A stretch of 57,491 nucleotides of DNA from Moritella sp. JT01 (GCF_001574435.1 NZ_LOCN01000013.1:1-57491); one strand, 5' to 3'; shown: positions 1-9,184, counted from the first letter of the stretch. Notes: generated by a model not told the origin, from the letters alone. Made by a program: numbers and translations.

Positions 1-50
1 TTGGAAGACTAACGCAATTTAATATTGCAATGCTTAAGCCGTTGACGACA

Positions 51-108
51 AGAATCCCCCTTCCTTCCCCGACTTGTCGGGCGCGAAGCGAGGTGGGGGA
101 GCTTCAAC
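51..108. mobile_element. IS200/IS605-type element end (candidate)
   Basis: A compound hairpin. The outer arms are five C (56-60) against five G (95-99); an inner perfect stem pairs 68-73 with 76-81. A C-rich stem ending in a G-rich arm followed by AGCTTCAAC is typical of the right end of IS200/IS605 elements, which overlaps the 3' part of the TnpB guide RNA. No transposase lies inside the window; if this is a right end, tnpB would lie to the left. It could instead be an orphan end or another palindromic repeat. Confidence 0.45.
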
Positions 109-163
109 CTCGTTTTCTTATATACCTTAAATGTGACGACCTGTGTGAACTAGATTAAATCTT

Positions 164-184
164 TGTGATAATTGTTATCATTTA
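164..184. promoter_or_regulatory. Fur box upstream of iron transporter
   Basis: The stretch GATAATTGTTATCAT (167-181) is a near-perfect palindrome matching the Fur operator (GATAATGATAATCATTATC) in both halves. It lies about 75 nt before the start of the ferric-iron binding protein, where a promoter is expected, so iron-replete repression of the operon is likely. Confidence 0.8.
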
Positions 185-255
185 GACTTGTACTAGCTGC
201 GTGATTCTTATAGACTCCATTCCATAATGTAAACAATTCGTATTTAGAGGTAAGG

Positions 256-1275
256 ATGAAAAAGGGAATATTTGGTTTATCTGCTTTGGCATTAACAACG
301 TCACTAATGAGCGCTACTGCTTTTGCTAGTGAAGAAGTTAATATTTATTCAAATCGCCAAGCGAATTTGCTTAATCCGATCCTTGAACAATACACGAAAG
401 ATACTGGTGTAAAGGTGAACATTGTATTTGCGAAGAAAGGACTTGCAGATAGAATGAAACGTGAAGGTCGTTTATCAAAAGCCGATCTATTATTAACAAC
501 TGATATCAGCCGTTTAGTTGAAGCTGTTGATAGCGGCGTTACTCAGCCTGTATCAAGCGATGTATTAGAAGATAACATTCCAGCGCAATACCGTGACCCA
601 GATGGCGAATGGTTTGCACTAACAACACGTGTACGTAATATCTATACTTCACGTGAAGTTTATGGCGACGTTGCTAACATCACTTATGAAGAACTTGCAG
701 ACCCTAAATATAAAGGTCAAATCTGTACGCGTTCAGGTAAACACCCATACAACGTAGCACTTATCTCATCAATGATCTCGCATCACGGTGAAGCTGAAGC
801 AAAAGTATGGTTAGAAGGTGTTAAAGCTAACTTAGCACGTAAACCACAAGGTAACGATCGTGCGCAAGTTAAAGCGATTAAAGAAGGCGTTTGTACTGTT
901 GCGCTTGGTAATAGCTACTACCTAGGCAAAATGTTAAAAGATCCAAAACAAGTTGCTTGGGCTGAATCTGTTAACATTAACTTCCCTAATCAAGAAAACC
1001 ACGGCGCGCATGTAAACGTTTCTGGTATGGTATTAGCGAAATACGCACCGAACAAAGGTAACGCAGTTAAACTGATGGAATACCTGTCCGGCGCGAAAGC
1101 ACAACAAATGTATGCTGAAGTTAACATGGAATACCCAGTTAAAGCGGGTATCAAAGCATCTGAGCTAGTTTCATCTTGGGGTGAGTTCAATGCTGACTAC
1201 ATGCCTGTAGCAGAGATTGCAAAACATCGTAAAGCTGCACTAAGACTACTTGATGAAGTTAAATTCGACTTGTAG
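256..1275 (+). CDS. fbpA: Ferric iron ABC transporter, periplasmic substrate-binding protein
   Basis: This 339-residue protein has an N-terminal signal peptide (basic MKKG start, hydrophobic core, cleavage near AFA-SEE at about residue 24). The mature part is a FbpA/FutA/IdiA-type class II binding protein: it opens with VNIYSNRQ and carries the paired tyrosines of GNSYYLGKM that ligate Fe3+ in this family. It would bind ferric iron in the periplasm and deliver it to the permease and ATPase encoded just downstream. A purine-rich ribosome site (GAGGTAAGG) precedes the ATG. A Fur box upstream predicts iron control. A hairpin separates it from the permease gene, consistent with higher expression of the binding protein. 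Family assignment is firm; the preferred iron chelate is unknown. Confidence 0.92.
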   Translation: MKKGIFGLSALALTTSLMSATAFASEEVNIYSNRQANLLNPILEQYTKDTGVKVNIVFAKKGLADRMKREGRLSKADLLLTTDISRLVEAVDSGVTQPVSSDVLEDNIPAQYRDPDGEWFALTTRVRNIYTSREVYGDVANITYEELADPKYKGQICTRSGKHPYNVALISSMISHHGEAEAKVWLEGVKANLARKPQGNDRAQVKAIKEGVCTVALGNSYYLGKMLKDPKQVAWAESVNINFPNQENHGAHVNVSGMVLAKYAPNKGNAVKLMEYLSGAKAQQMYAEVNMEYPVKAGIKASELVSSWGEFNADYMPVAEIAKHRKAALRLLDEVKFDL

Positions 1276-1351
1276 AATAGCGTATAGCCCTATAATACAT
1301 TGGGTTAACAGTGAATGTTACGACTGATTTAGTTGTTAACAGACTGATTTA

Positions 1352-1389
1352 AAGGTTGGTATAGTTACTTCGTAACTGACCAGCCTTTT
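1352..1389 (+). terminator. Intercistronic hairpin between fbpA and fbpB
   Basis: GGTTGGT (1354-1360) pairs with ACCAGCC (1379-1385), with an inner stem AGTTA/TAACT, followed by TTTTC. It probably acts as a partial terminator or 3'-end stabiliser, reducing permease expression relative to the abundant binding protein. Confidence 0.55.
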
Positions 1390-1421
1390 CGCGTATCTAA
1401 ACAGGAGTTATTTTTCCGTTC

Positions 1422-3053
1422 ATGAATCATAAGTTAGCCTTTTCTTGGCATTCTAGTAGTTGGTTTATTGCGATCATGTTAGCGCTACCTATTGCCGCGT
1501 TGTTTTATCAGGCAATTGGCCCCAGTGCAGATGTTTTTCAACACCTTATTGATACTGTACTTCTCGACTATGTTCAAAATACCCTCGCACTTGTTTTCCT
1601 TGTTTGTTTAATCAGTAGCATCATCGCATTACCTGCCGCTTGGCTTATTGCTATGTGTAATTTTCCAGGACGTAAAAGTTTACAATGGGCATTGATGCTA
1701 CCAATGGCTATGCCCGCTTATATTGTTGCCTATATTTATACTGACATGTTTGATTATGCTGGGCCGGTACAAATTGCCTTACGCGGACTGTTTGGCTGGC
1801 AGAGTGCCAGTGATTATTGGTTCTTTGATATCCGAACAATACCGGGTGCTGCGACTGTGTTAGCGCTGGTGTTATATCCTTATCTTTATTTATTAGCTCG
1901 TACTTCATTTCTGGAACAATCAACCAGTCTTATTCAAGCCAGTCGTGTACTTGGCAGTTCGGCATTGTCGAGCTGCATTCGAGTGTCATTACCCCTTGCG
2001 CGTCCTGCAATTGCTGTCGGTTTATCGCTTATCGCGATGGAGACTGTCGCCGATTTTGCGACGGTGAATTATTTCGCGGTAAATACGTTAACGACAGCGG
2101 TGTATGATACTTGGATTGGTCACGGTAGTTTAACGGCAGCGGCGCAGTTATCGGTAATGACGTTATCGGTGATCTTATTGTTTGTCGGTTTAGAGCGCTT
2201 TGCACGCCGTAAGCAACAAGTATTTCAAAAAAGCATGTTACATGAGCAAGAGGTGCGTTATCAGTTAACGGGCTGTGCCAAGTTGCTGGCGATGGTTTGG
2301 TGTTGGTTATTAGTGTTTGCTGGTTTCTTATTGCCGTTTGCGGTATTAGTGAATTATGCATGGCATTATTTTGCTGAATCTTGGACCGAGGAGTTCTTCC
2401 AATACAGTGCAAACAGCTTAATTCTTGCGGTTGTGGTGGCCGGCTTAGCGGTTCTTTGTGCGATATTATTGGGTTTATACCGTCGTTTAGTCGGTTCTAA
2501 ATATGCGACTATTCCTGCACGTATCAGCACCATGGGTTATGCATTACCCGGTACGGTATTGGCTATTGGTATTATTATTCCGCTGACGTCGGCAGACTTC
2601 TTATTAAATGATTTAACTGAATTATTATGGGATTGGACGCCGGGACTGGTCTTTACCGGTACGAGTTTTGCACTTGTTTTTGCTTATCTTATCCGTTTTT
2701 CGGCGATTGCGGTTGGCTCTATTGAAAGTAGTATTGATAAAATATCGCCGTCATTAGATATGGTCACGCGAACCTTAGGGCATAGCCCGCACAGTATGAT
2801 CCGAAAAGTGCATATTCCCTTGATCCGGAAAGGGGTTTTGGCTGCATTCCTGTTAGTATTTATTGAATCTATGAAGGAATTACCAACCGCGTTGCTATTA
2901 CGTCCATTTAACTATGAAACGCTAGCGACTTACGTGTTTCAGTTTGCTTCTGATGAAATGTTAGAGCAGGCTGCATTAGCGGCCATTGTGATTGTGTTAG
3001 TTGGATTAATCCCGCTTATTTTCTTGAACCGTTCTTTGGAGCAACAGCACTGA
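1422..3053 (+). CDS. fbpB: Ferric iron ABC transporter permease
   Basis: A 543-residue inner-membrane protein made of two fused permease halves, each with about six membrane helices. Both carry the EAA loop that docks onto the ATPase: around ASRVLGSSALSSCIRVSLPL in the first half and VTRTLGHSPHSMIRKVHIPL in the second. This double-length arrangement is typical of FbpB/SfuB/HitB ferric permeases. It forms the channel for Fe3+ brought by the binding protein. The stop codon overlaps the ATPase start (ATGA-like junction at 3050-3055), so the two are translationally coupled. Likely under the upstream Fur box by read-through of the intercistronic hairpin. Confidence 0.92.
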   Translation: MNHKLAFSWHSSSWFIAIMLALPIAALFYQAIGPSADVFQHLIDTVLLDYVQNTLALVFLVCLISSIIALPAAWLIAMCNFPGRKSLQWALMLPMAMPAYIVAYIYTDMFDYAGPVQIALRGLFGWQSASDYWFFDIRTIPGAATVLALVLYPYLYLLARTSFLEQSTSLIQASRVLGSSALSSCIRVSLPLARPAIAVGLSLIAMETVADFATVNYFAVNTLTTAVYDTWIGHGSLTAAAQLSVMTLSVILLFVGLERFARRKQQVFQKSMLHEQEVRYQLTGCAKLLAMVWCWLLVFAGFLLPFAVLVNYAWHYFAESWTEEFFQYSANSLILAVVVAGLAVLCAILLGLYRRLVGSKYATIPARISTMGYALPGTVLAIGIIIPLTSADFLLNDLTELLWDWTPGLVFTGTSFALVFAYLIRFSAIAVGSIESSIDKISPSLDMVTRTLGHSPHSMIRKVHIPLIRKGVLAAFLLVFIESMKELPTALLLRPFNYETLATYVFQFASDEMLEQAALAAIVIVLVGLIPLIFLNRSLEQQH

Positions 3054-4105
3054 TGACATCTTCTTCATCTGCTTTACGTATTTCTGATCTGCATTGTAGT
3101 TATGCAGGCGTCGATATTTTAACGGGGCTTGATCTGAATTTAGGTAAAAACGAAATTCTGTGTTTATTAGGCCCAAGTGGTTGTGGTAAAACGACAACGT
3201 TAAAATTGATCGCAGGGTTATTACCACCCACGCAAGGTAGCATCGAAATTAACGGTAATATCGTTGATAATGGTGAATTTAATCTGGCACCAGAAAAACG
3301 TAATGTCGGTATGATCTTTCAGGATTATGCGTTATTTCCACATTTAACAGTGACTGACAATGTCGTGTTTAGTTTGCATAAACAAAGTAAAACTAAACAA
3401 AAAGAGAAACTGGATTATGTGCTTAAGCTTGTTAATCTGACCGAATTCGCTGACCGTTATCCGCATCAGTTATCGGGTGGTCAACAGCAACGTGTTGCGA
3501 TTGCGCGGGCGTTGGCAAGTTCGCCAGAGTTGTTATTACTGGATGAACCTTTTTCTAATATTGATAGTCAGGTTCGTCATCACTTGATTGAAGAGATGCG
3601 CGGTTTACTTAAATCGCACAACATGAGCGCTATCTTTGTTACCCACAGTAAAGAAGAAGCGTTTGCTTTTGCCGACCGTTTAGCTGTTTTCCATCAAGGT
3701 AAGATTGAGCAGTTAGGGACACCAAGCGAGCTATATAACCAACCTGCGACACGCTTTGTTGCAGACTTCTTAGGCAAGGTTAATTATTTAGATGCAGTGG
3801 TCGTTGATGACTATAGTGTACAAACAGCATTAGGTGTTATTCGCAGTCAGCACAAGTTAAGCGTGGCTGTTGGTGAACAAAAACTGTTAGCTCTTCGACC
3901 TCAGCAGTTAAAATTAGCGCTCGTAGAGCGGGGGATGGCAGCGATCAGTCAACAACAGTTCTTAGGGATGACCACACATTGTACTATCACTTTAATAGAT
4001 AACAACATGGCGTTATCGGTATCAATGCAGCAGCCAATGGTCATCGGTGATGTGGTGAATGTAACCGTTGAAAATCATGATCTGGTGTTATTTGATCGCG
4101 ATTAA
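3053..4105 (+). CDS. fbpC: Ferric iron ABC transporter ATP-binding protein
   Basis: A 350-residue ATPase with Walker A (GPSGCGKTT, near residue 40), the Q-loop in IFQDYALFPH, the signature LSGGQQQR, Walker B LLLLDEPF and the switch histidine in FVTHSKEEA. After about residue 240 there is a C-terminal extension like the TOBE regulatory domain of FbpC/PotA-type ATPases. It powers the ferric importer encoded by the two genes upstream. The start ATG overlaps the permease stop. The end of the gene runs into a short ATTAACTG tandem repeat that contributes the stop codon. Confidence 0.92.
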   Translation: MTSSSSALRISDLHCSYAGVDILTGLDLNLGKNEILCLLGPSGCGKTTTLKLIAGLLPPTQGSIEINGNIVDNGEFNLAPEKRNVGMIFQDYALFPHLTVTDNVVFSLHKQSKTKQKEKLDYVLKLVNLTEFADRYPHQLSGGQQQRVAIARALASSPELLLLDEPFSNIDSQVRHHLIEEMRGLLKSHNMSAIFVTHSKEEAFAFADRLAVFHQGKIEQLGTPSELYNQPATRFVADFLGKVNYLDAVVVDDYSVQTALGVIRSQHKLSVAVGEQKLLALRPQQLKLALVERGMAAISQQQFLGMTTHCTITLIDNNMALSVSMQQPMVIGDVVNVTVENHDLVLFDRD

Positions 4106-4124
4106 CTGATTAACTGATTAACTG
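4101..4124. repeat. Tandem 8-bp repeat at the end of fbpC
   Basis: Three uninterrupted copies of ATTAACTG, followed by a partial fourth (ATTAATG). The first copy contains the fbpC stop codon. The repeat supplies stops in several frames. No function is known; slippage could change the copy number without affecting the protein. Confidence 0.8.
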
Positions 4125-4138
4125 ATTAATGATAGTAA

Positions 4139-4170
4139 TTTTTGGCGTGCGAATCGTCGCTGCGCCAAAC
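4139..4170. terminator. Weak hairpin between convergent fbpC and argR
   Basis: TTTGGCG (4141-4147) pairs with CGCCAAA (4163-4169) across a 15-nt loop in the short gap between convergent genes. There is no good T-tract on either side, so termination is only a guess from position. Confidence 0.35.
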
Positions 4171-4183
4171 ATTAATACGCTGA

Positions 4184-4657
4184 TTACAGATATTCAAACA
4201 ACTCTTTTACTGCACTATCTACTTCTGCAATAATCGTGGTGCTAGTCGGGGTGATGAAAATAGTATCATCGCCTGCAATTGTCCCCAAAATACCTTCGGT
4301 ACGTCCTAATGAATCTAATAAACGTGCGATCAATTGTGCCGAGCCTGGGCTAGTTTGGATCACAATCAGACATTCATTATGGGTAATATCTAATACTAAG
4401 CTTTTTAATTGGCTGCTAATCGTTGGCACACCTAACTCAGCAGGTAGGCAATAAACCATTTCATCTTTGGCATTGCGTGTGCGTACAGCACCAAATTTGC
4501 TCAGCATTCTTGATACTTTCGATTGATTTACGCTGTCAAACCCTTGTTCTTTAAGCGCATCTACAATGTCACCTTGTGAACCCAGGTGCTCTTCTTTTAA
4601 TAATCCTTTAAATGCTTTTACTAACTGATCTTGTTTTTCACTCATACTTGTTACCAT
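4184..4657 (-). CDS. argR: Arginine repressor ArgR
   Basis: A 157-residue protein collinear with E. coli ArgR (156 residues). The N-terminal winged helix contains [21 protein letters not shown], the DNA-recognition part. The C-terminal oligomerisation and arginine-binding domain contains [15 protein letters not shown] and the [10 protein letters not shown] motif that binds arginine. ArgR hexamers with arginine repress arginine biosynthesis and uptake genes. Here argR diverges from the arginine transporter operon, and ARG-box-like sequences lie between them, so autoregulation and control of art genes are likely. A second in-frame ATG (at 4645) could be the real start; neither ATG has a clear ribosome site. 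Confidence 0.95.
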   Translation of the reverse strand: MVTSMSEKQDQLVKAFKGLLKEEHLGSQGDIVDALKEQGFDSVNQSKVSRMLSKFGAVRTRNAKDEMVYCLPAELGVPTISSQLKSLVLDITHNECLIVIQTSPGSAQLIARLLDSLGRTEGILGTIAGDDTIFITPTSTTIIAEVDSAVKELFEYL

Positions 4658-4789
4658 GTCAGTTGATTCATCTATAATTCAAGATTGCTAATCTTAAAAT
4701 CAATGTGGTTATATAATGATACCGTCACTAATTTTATCGTTCATTTATAAAGTTCGCTACTAAGTTATTAATGCAATGAAGCGATGAAC

Positions 4790-4803
4790 TGAATAATTAT
4801 GCA
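4790..4803. promoter_or_regulatory. ARG box (ArgR operator), distal
   Basis: TGAATAATTATGCA differs from the TGAATWWWWATTCA consensus at one position. It lies in the argR-artP intergenic region, nearer argR, and could serve either gene. Confidence 0.6.
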
Positions 4804-4878
4804 TATGATACCAGCAGGCTATATTTTATCTAGTTTATTTGGTTAATGTGGCTAGTATGCATAAAAACCGAATAAAAG

Positions 4879-4944
4879 TGAATATTTATGTTGATCTTGA
4901 AGTTTATTCGGTTATTATATTCGTATCTAGTGCAATTATATTCA
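4879..4944. promoter_or_regulatory. Cluster of ARG-box-like sites upstream of artP
   Basis: Three degenerate ARG boxes lie close together: TGAATATTTATGTT (4879-4892), a weaker TTGAAGTTTATTCG (4897-4910) and TGCAATTATATTCA (4931-4944). ArgR hexamers normally bind paired boxes about 21 bp apart, and the first two fit that roughly. The last ends 9 nt before the artP start. Arginine-dependent repression of art genes is the likely role. Confidence 0.55.
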
Positions 4945-4953
4945 GTTACCATT

Positions 4954-5694
4954 ATGAGCATCGAACTAAAAAACATCTGTAAATCTTGGGGTCAACTTGA
5001 TGTATTACAAAACATCGACCTTAAATGTGCGAAAGGCGAGACCTTAGTGCTACTTGGTCCAAGTGGTGCCGGTAAGAGCTCTCTATTGCGCGTACTTAAT
5101 TTACTTGATACGCCAGATAATGGCTCTATCAGTATTGCCGGTGAAACATTTGATTTTTCTGGCACACTTAATGATAAAACATTAGCTAAACGTAGCCAGA
5201 TGCTAAGACAGAAAGTAGGCATGGTATTTCAACAATACAACCTATGGCCGCATATGTCTGTGATGGATAACTTAATTGAAGCACCCGTTAATATTTTAAA
5301 ACAAACAAAACAACACGCTCGTGAAGAGGCCATGAAGATCCTTGAGCAATTACAACTAACGGATAAAGCCGATGTATTTCCATTAGCCTTATCAGGTGGT
5401 CAACAGCAACGTGTCGCGATTGCACGTGCTTTAATGATGAAACCAGAAGTATTGTTATTTGATGAACCGACTGCGGCGTTAGATCCAGAGGTAACTAATC
5501 AAGTGGCTGAAATCATTAAATCATTAGCCATCACAGGTATTACGCAAGTTGTTGTTACGCACGAAGTGGACTTCGCACGTAAAGTCGCTAGTCAGGTTTG
5601 TTATCTTGAAAACGGTGAAATTGTTGAATTTGGTGGTGCTGAGCACTTCCAGAAACCACAAACGCCACAGTTTACAAATTACTTAAAGCATTAG
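4954..5694 (+). CDS. artP: Arginine ABC transporter ATP-binding protein ArtP
   Basis: A 246-residue ATPase close to E. coli ArtP (242 residues): Walker [11 protein letters not shown]-loop in [11 protein letters not shown], signature LSGGQQQR, Walker [14 protein letters not shown] and the switch His in [10 protein letters not shown] start it at MSIELKNI because this aligns with the ArtP N-terminus; a longer reading from 4888 would add residues unlike the family and overlap the operator region. There is no strong ribosome site. First gene of artP-artJ-artQ-artM, an importer for arginine and possibly other basic amino acids. Confidence 0.93.
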   Translation: MSIELKNICKSWGQLDVLQNIDLKCAKGETLVLLGPSGAGKSSLLRVLNLLDTPDNGSISIAGETFDFSGTLNDKTLAKRSQMLRQKVGMVFQQYNLWPHMSVMDNLIEAPVNILKQTKQHAREEAMKILEQLQLTDKADVFPLALSGGQQQRVAIARALMMKPEVLLFDEPTAALDPEVTNQVAEIIKSLAITGITQVVVTHEVDFARKVASQVCYLENGEIVEFGGAEHFQKPQTPQFTNYLKH

Positions 5695-5735
5695 TTTACA
5701 AATTATTTTAAACATTAGGAATAAGGTCGTACCAA

Positions 5736-6479
5736 ATGAAAAAATTACTTACAGCATTAATTCTAACTTCAGCTGCAGCACAAGTAACAGCGGCAGAACA
5801 AATAAAATTTGTCACTGAAGCGACGTATCCTCCATTTGAAATGATGGATGAAAACAACGAATTCCAAGGTTTTGATATTGATATCGCCCGCGCAGTTTGT
5901 ACTGAATTAAAAGCTGAGTGTAGTTTTGCTAACCAGTCATTTGATAGTTTGATCCCAAGCCTAAAGTTCCGTCGTTATGATGCGGCAATTGCAGCAATGG
6001 ACGTAACGCCAGCACGTCAAAAACAAGTTGATTTTTCTGATGTCTATTATGAGAATTCAGCGGTACTAGTGGCTGAAAAAGGCAAATACAATATTGTTGC
6101 TGATTTAGCAGGTAAAGCTGTGGGTGTACAAAATGGTACATCACACCAAGCTTACATGATAGATACTTACGCAGATGAAAAAGTATTGCTACTTAACTTC
6201 CCATCATACCAAAAAGCGTTTTTAGACCTTAAAAATGGTCGTATCAATGGTGTATTTGCAGACTCTGCAGTGGCGCACGATTGGTTAACTAAGCACAGCG
6301 GTGGTAACTACGAAACAGTCGGTAAAGCCGTGACTGATGCGAAATACTTTGGTGCTGGTTTTGCTATTGCAGTACGTAAAGGTAATACTGAATTATTAGC
6401 TAAATTGAACAAAGGTTTACAAACGATTAAAGCGAACGGCACCTACGATAAGATTTACGCAACATACTTTGCTAAATAA
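5736..6479 (+). CDS. artJ: Arginine ABC transporter periplasmic binding protein
   Basis: A 247-residue class II amino-acid binding protein (SBP_bac_3 fold). A signal peptide (MKKLLTALI onward) is cleaved near residue 20 after TAA. The mature start, IKFVTEATYPPFEMMD, and the pattern GFDIDIARAVC followed by AAMDVTPARQKQVDFS are family hallmarks, the arginine in TPAR contacting the ligand carboxylate. It would capture arginine for ArtQM/ArtP. The gene follows artP by 41 nt, with AGGAATAAGG before the start. A terminator separates it from artQ, as is common for abundant binding proteins. Whether it is the ArtI or ArtJ orthologue cannot be decided; only one copy is present here. Confidence 0.9.
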   Translation: MKKLLTALILTSAAAQVTAAEQIKFVTEATYPPFEMMDENNEFQGFDIDIARAVCTELKAECSFANQSFDSLIPSLKFRRYDAAIAAMDVTPARQKQVDFSDVYYENSAVLVAEKGKYNIVADLAGKAVGVQNGTSHQAYMIDTYADEKVLLLNFPSYQKAFLDLKNGRINGVFADSAVAHDWLTKHSGGNYETVGKAVTDAKYFGAGFAIAVRKGNTELLAKLNKGLQTIKANGTYDKIYATYFAK

Positions 6480-6568
6480 TAGATAACAGTGTTTAATCTC
6501 GACCTGAGTTGCATTGCAATATCAGGGCATAATAGACCCGTTATTGTGGTAACGAGATAATTTATTTT

Positions 6569-6595
6569 AAAGTGCCTTTTAGGGGCACTTTTTGT
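6569..6595 (+). terminator. Rho-independent terminator between artJ and artQ
   Basis: AAAGTGCC and GGGCACTTT form a GC-containing stem with a short T-rich loop, followed by TTTTTG. Placed after the binding protein and before the permeases, it likely lets only part of the transcription continue into artQM. Confidence 0.8.
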
Positions 6596-6614
6596 TTTTA
6601 CGTCCGGAGTTTTT

Positions 6615-7289
6615 ATGGATCTTTTGCAGCTTCAATTATTATTGGATGCAACAAAAATCACCCTTGGCCTCGCGCTAACATCATTGTTGGTTGGCTTGGT
6701 TCTCGCTATTTTATTTTGTGTTGCAGAAATGCAAAAGAACCCACTTATTGCCAAGCCGATTAGCTTATTTGTTACTGTATTACGTGGTTTACCTGAGATA
6801 TTGATCGTATTTTTCATTTTCTTCGGTGGTACGCATATCCTATTTCTATTAACCGATGAATTTTATGATATCAGTCCGTTTTGGAGTGGTGTGGTGGCAC
6901 TGTCGCTTATCTTTGCTTCTTATGCTTCGCAAACGTTACGTGCGGCAATTCAATCGGTACCAAAAGGCCAGCAACAAGGCGCGCAAGCACTTGGTATGGG
7001 GCCAGTGCGTTGTTTCCTGCGTATTACCTTACCGCAAGCATGGCGTTTAGCACTGCCGGGTTTAGGCAATCAGTGGATGGTACTGCTAAAAGATACTGCG
7101 TTAGTATCTTTGATTGGGGTAACGGACCTGATGAAGCAAGCCGACTTATTATCAGGTAGCACTTACAAACCATTTACCTTCTTAGTTGCCGCCGCGACTA
7201 TTTACCTGATTATCACCCTGATTAGTCAGTGGATGTTAAAGCACCTTGATCGTTACATTAACCGTTTTGATGTTGGAGTTGCAAAATGA
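6615..7289 (+). CDS. artQ: Arginine ABC transporter permease ArtQ
   Basis: A 224-residue inner-membrane permease of the HisM/ArtQ family with about five membrane helices. It opens with a hydrophobic helix near residues 12-36. The EAA-type docking loop is GAQALGMGPVRCFLRITLPQAWR, followed by the GLGNQWMVLLKDTALVS segment conserved in polar amino acid permeases. It pairs with ArtM to form the channel. Its end overlaps the artM start by 4 nt (ATGA), so the two are translationally coupled. Confidence 0.92.
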   Translation: MDLLQLQLLLDATKITLGLALTSLLVGLVLAILFCVAEMQKNPLIAKPISLFVTVLRGLPEILIVFFIFFGGTHILFLLTDEFYDISPFWSGVVALSLIFASYASQTLRAAIQSVPKGQQQGAQALGMGPVRCFLRITLPQAWRLALPGLGNQWMVLLKDTALVSLIGVTDLMKQADLLSGSTYKPFTFLVAAATIYLIITLISQWMLKHLDRYINRFDVGVAK

Positions 7290-7951
7290 CCTTAGATCAC
7301 TTCTGGTTATTATTTAATGGCTTGAGTACCACCCTTGAAATTACCTTTTTCAGCTTATTGTTTGGGTCTATGATTGCGGTGTTGTTAACGTTGGCGATGA
7401 TCAATAAGATCCCGGGGCTAAACTTATTAGCTCGGGCTATTATTTTGGTCTTTACCGGTACCCCGTTATTGATCCAAATTTTCTTGGTATACAGTGGGCC
7501 GTCCCAGTTTGAGTGGATCAAAGACAGCTTCTTATGGGATTACCTGCGCCAGGCTAAGGTTTGCGCCATCATTGCGTTATCGTTTAATACGGCAGCGTAT
7601 TCATCGCTACTTTTTAAAGGCGCGATTGAATCGGTACCACGTGGCGAATGGGATGCCTGTAATGCGCTGGGTATGAACCGTTGGCAAACCCTGGCGGTTA
7701 TTGTGCCCCATGCGATACGCCGTGTATTACCGTCTTATTCTAATGAAGTGATCTTGGTACTCAAAGGTACATCATTAGCCAGCTCGATCACGATTATGGA
7801 TGTGATGGGTTATGCCAATCAAATCAATGGTCAAACCTATGATGCATTAATGGCCTTTTCTGCTGCGGGTATTATCTACTTAGGCATGAATGGTATCTTG
7901 GTATTGATCTTTAAACAGTTAGAGAAAAAAGCGCTCGCGTTCCAATCTTAA
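7286..7951 (+). CDS. artM: Arginine ABC transporter permease ArtM
   Basis: A 221-residue permease, homologous to ArtQ and overlapping it by 4 nt. The docking loop reads ACNALGMNRWQTLAVIVPHAIRR and is followed by the conserved SNEVILVLKGTSLAS. The GTPLLIQIFLVY segment is characteristic of ArtM/HisM permeases. It forms a heterodimer with ArtQ in the inner membrane. Last gene of the arginine uptake operon; a long perfect hairpin follows. Confidence 0.92.
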   Translation: MTLDHFWLLFNGLSTTLEITFFSLLFGSMIAVLLTLAMINKIPGLNLLARAIILVFTGTPLLIQIFLVYSGPSQFEWIKDSFLWDYLRQAKVCAIIALSFNTAAYSSLLFKGAIESVPRGEWDACNALGMNRWQTLAVIVPHAIRRVLPSYSNEVILVLKGTSLASSITIMDVMGYANQINGQTYDALMAFSAAGIIYLGMNGILVLIFKQLEKKALAFQS

Positions 7952-7963
7952 CTTCTGCGTTAC

Positions 7964-8005
7964 TTACTCACTGATATCGTTATTGATACCGATATCAGTG
8001 AGTAA
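7964..8005 (+). terminator. Long perfect hairpin after artM
   Basis: A 16-bp perfect stem: TTACTCACTGATATCG (7964-7979) against its complement (7990-8005), with a 10-nt loop. There is no long T-tract after it. It marks the end of the art operon and may be a terminator or an RNA-stabilising structure; a protein-binding palindrome is also possible. The rest of the gap to mdh shows nothing recognisable beyond the mdh ribosome site. Confidence 0.55.
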
Positions 8006-8203
8006 ATTGTATTATTTCACCTGAAAGTGAATCGCTAATAGATAGAAAGCGAAACTCTTAAAACCCATGCGTCATTCATTTATTTACCGTGCATATTCGT
8101 GTTGTTAATTGTTTTTTAGTCAATGTTGCAGTAAGGTAGCAGTGATTAAAGGAATGTGTGAATATTGTATTCTACATAAACAATTAAGATAATGGAGACG
8201 TCT

Positions 8204-9142
8204 ATGAAAGTTGCTGTATTAGGTGCTGCTGGTGGTATCGGTCAAGCTTTAGCCCTACTTTTGAAAACTCAACTACCTGCTGGTTCTGATTTATCACTTT
8301 ATGATATCGCACCAGTAACTCCAGGTGTTGCTGTTGATTTAAGCCATATCCCTACAGACGTTACTATTGCTGGTTTTGCTGGTACAGATCCTACTGAAGC
8401 ACTTGTTGGTGCTGACGTGGTACTTATCTCTGCGGGTGTTGCTCGTAAGCCAGGCATGGACCGTTCAGATCTATTCAATATCAATGCTGGCATTATCAAA
8501 AACTTAGCAGCTAAATGTGCTGAAGTATGTCCAAACGCATGTATCGGTATTATTACTAACCCAGTGAACACGACTGTGCCAATCGCTGCTGAAGTACTTA
8601 AGCAAGCGGGTGTTTACGATAAGCGTAAACTATTCGGTATTACGACACTGGATGTTATCCGTTCTGAAACTTTCGTTAGTGCGCTTAAAGGCATTTCACT
8701 TGCTGACGTTGAAGTACCGGTTATCGGTGGTCATTCAGGTGTAACAATTCTGCCGCTACTTTCTCAAGTTAAAGGCGTTGAATTTACTGCTGAAGAAGTT
8801 GTGGCATTAACAGCACGTATTCAAAACGCTGGTACTGAAGTTGTTGAAGCTAAAGCGGGTGGCGGTTCTGCGACACTTTCTATGGGTCAAGCAGCTGCGC
8901 GTTTCGGTCTTTCTCTTGTTCGCGCATTACAAGGCGAAAAAGGTATCGTTGAATGTACTTATGTTGACGGTGGTTCTGAGCACGCAACATTCTTCGCACA
9001 ACCTGTACTACTAGGTAAAAACGGCGTTGAAGAAGTATTAGCATACGGTGACTTAAGCGAATTTGAAGCGAACGCACGCGATGCGATGTTAGAAGAACTA
9101 AAAGCGAACATCACATTAGGTGAAGAATTCGTTGCTGGTTAA
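8204..9142 (+). CDS. mdh: Malate dehydrogenase (NAD+)
   Basis: A 312-residue cytoplasmic enzyme, exactly the length of E. coli Mdh, interconverting malate and oxaloacetate in the TCA cycle. The N-terminal NAD-binding loop is GAAGGIGQ. The substrate arginines lie in [11 protein letters not shown], and the catalytic histidine in [13 protein letters not shown] start at MKVAVLG, since GGAG lies just upstream and the family begins with MKV; an earlier ATG 12 nt upstream (8192) would include the ribosome site. The sequence looks close to Moritella-type cold-adapted Mdh as I recall it. A terminator follows. Confidence 0.97.
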   Translation: MKVAVLGAAGGIGQALALLLKTQLPAGSDLSLYDIAPVTPGVAVDLSHIPTDVTIAGFAGTDPTEALVGADVVLISAGVARKPGMDRSDLFNINAGIIKNLAAKCAEVCPNACIGIITNPVNTTVPIAAEVLKQAGVYDKRKLFGITTLDVIRSETFVSALKGISLADVEVPVIGGHSGVTILPLLSQVKGVEFTAEEVVALTARIQNAGTEVVEAKAGGGSATLSMGQAAARFGLSLVRALQGEKGIVECTYVDGGSEHATFFAQPVLLGKNGVEEVLAYGDLSEFEANARDAMLEELKANITLGEEFVAG

Positions 9143-9184
9143 TCATTACACTTAGCCTGTTAGGTTAAAGATGATGACAATTGA

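Noticed and set aside
4888-4953. N-terminal extension of ArtP ([18 protein letters not shown]...)
   Set aside because: It overlaps the ARG-box cluster and does not resemble ArtP; the ATG at 4954 aligns with the family start.
6572-6763. Short ORF overlapping the artJ-artQ terminator and the artQ start
   Set aside because: It covers a clear intrinsic terminator and runs in another frame of artQ; no ribosome site.
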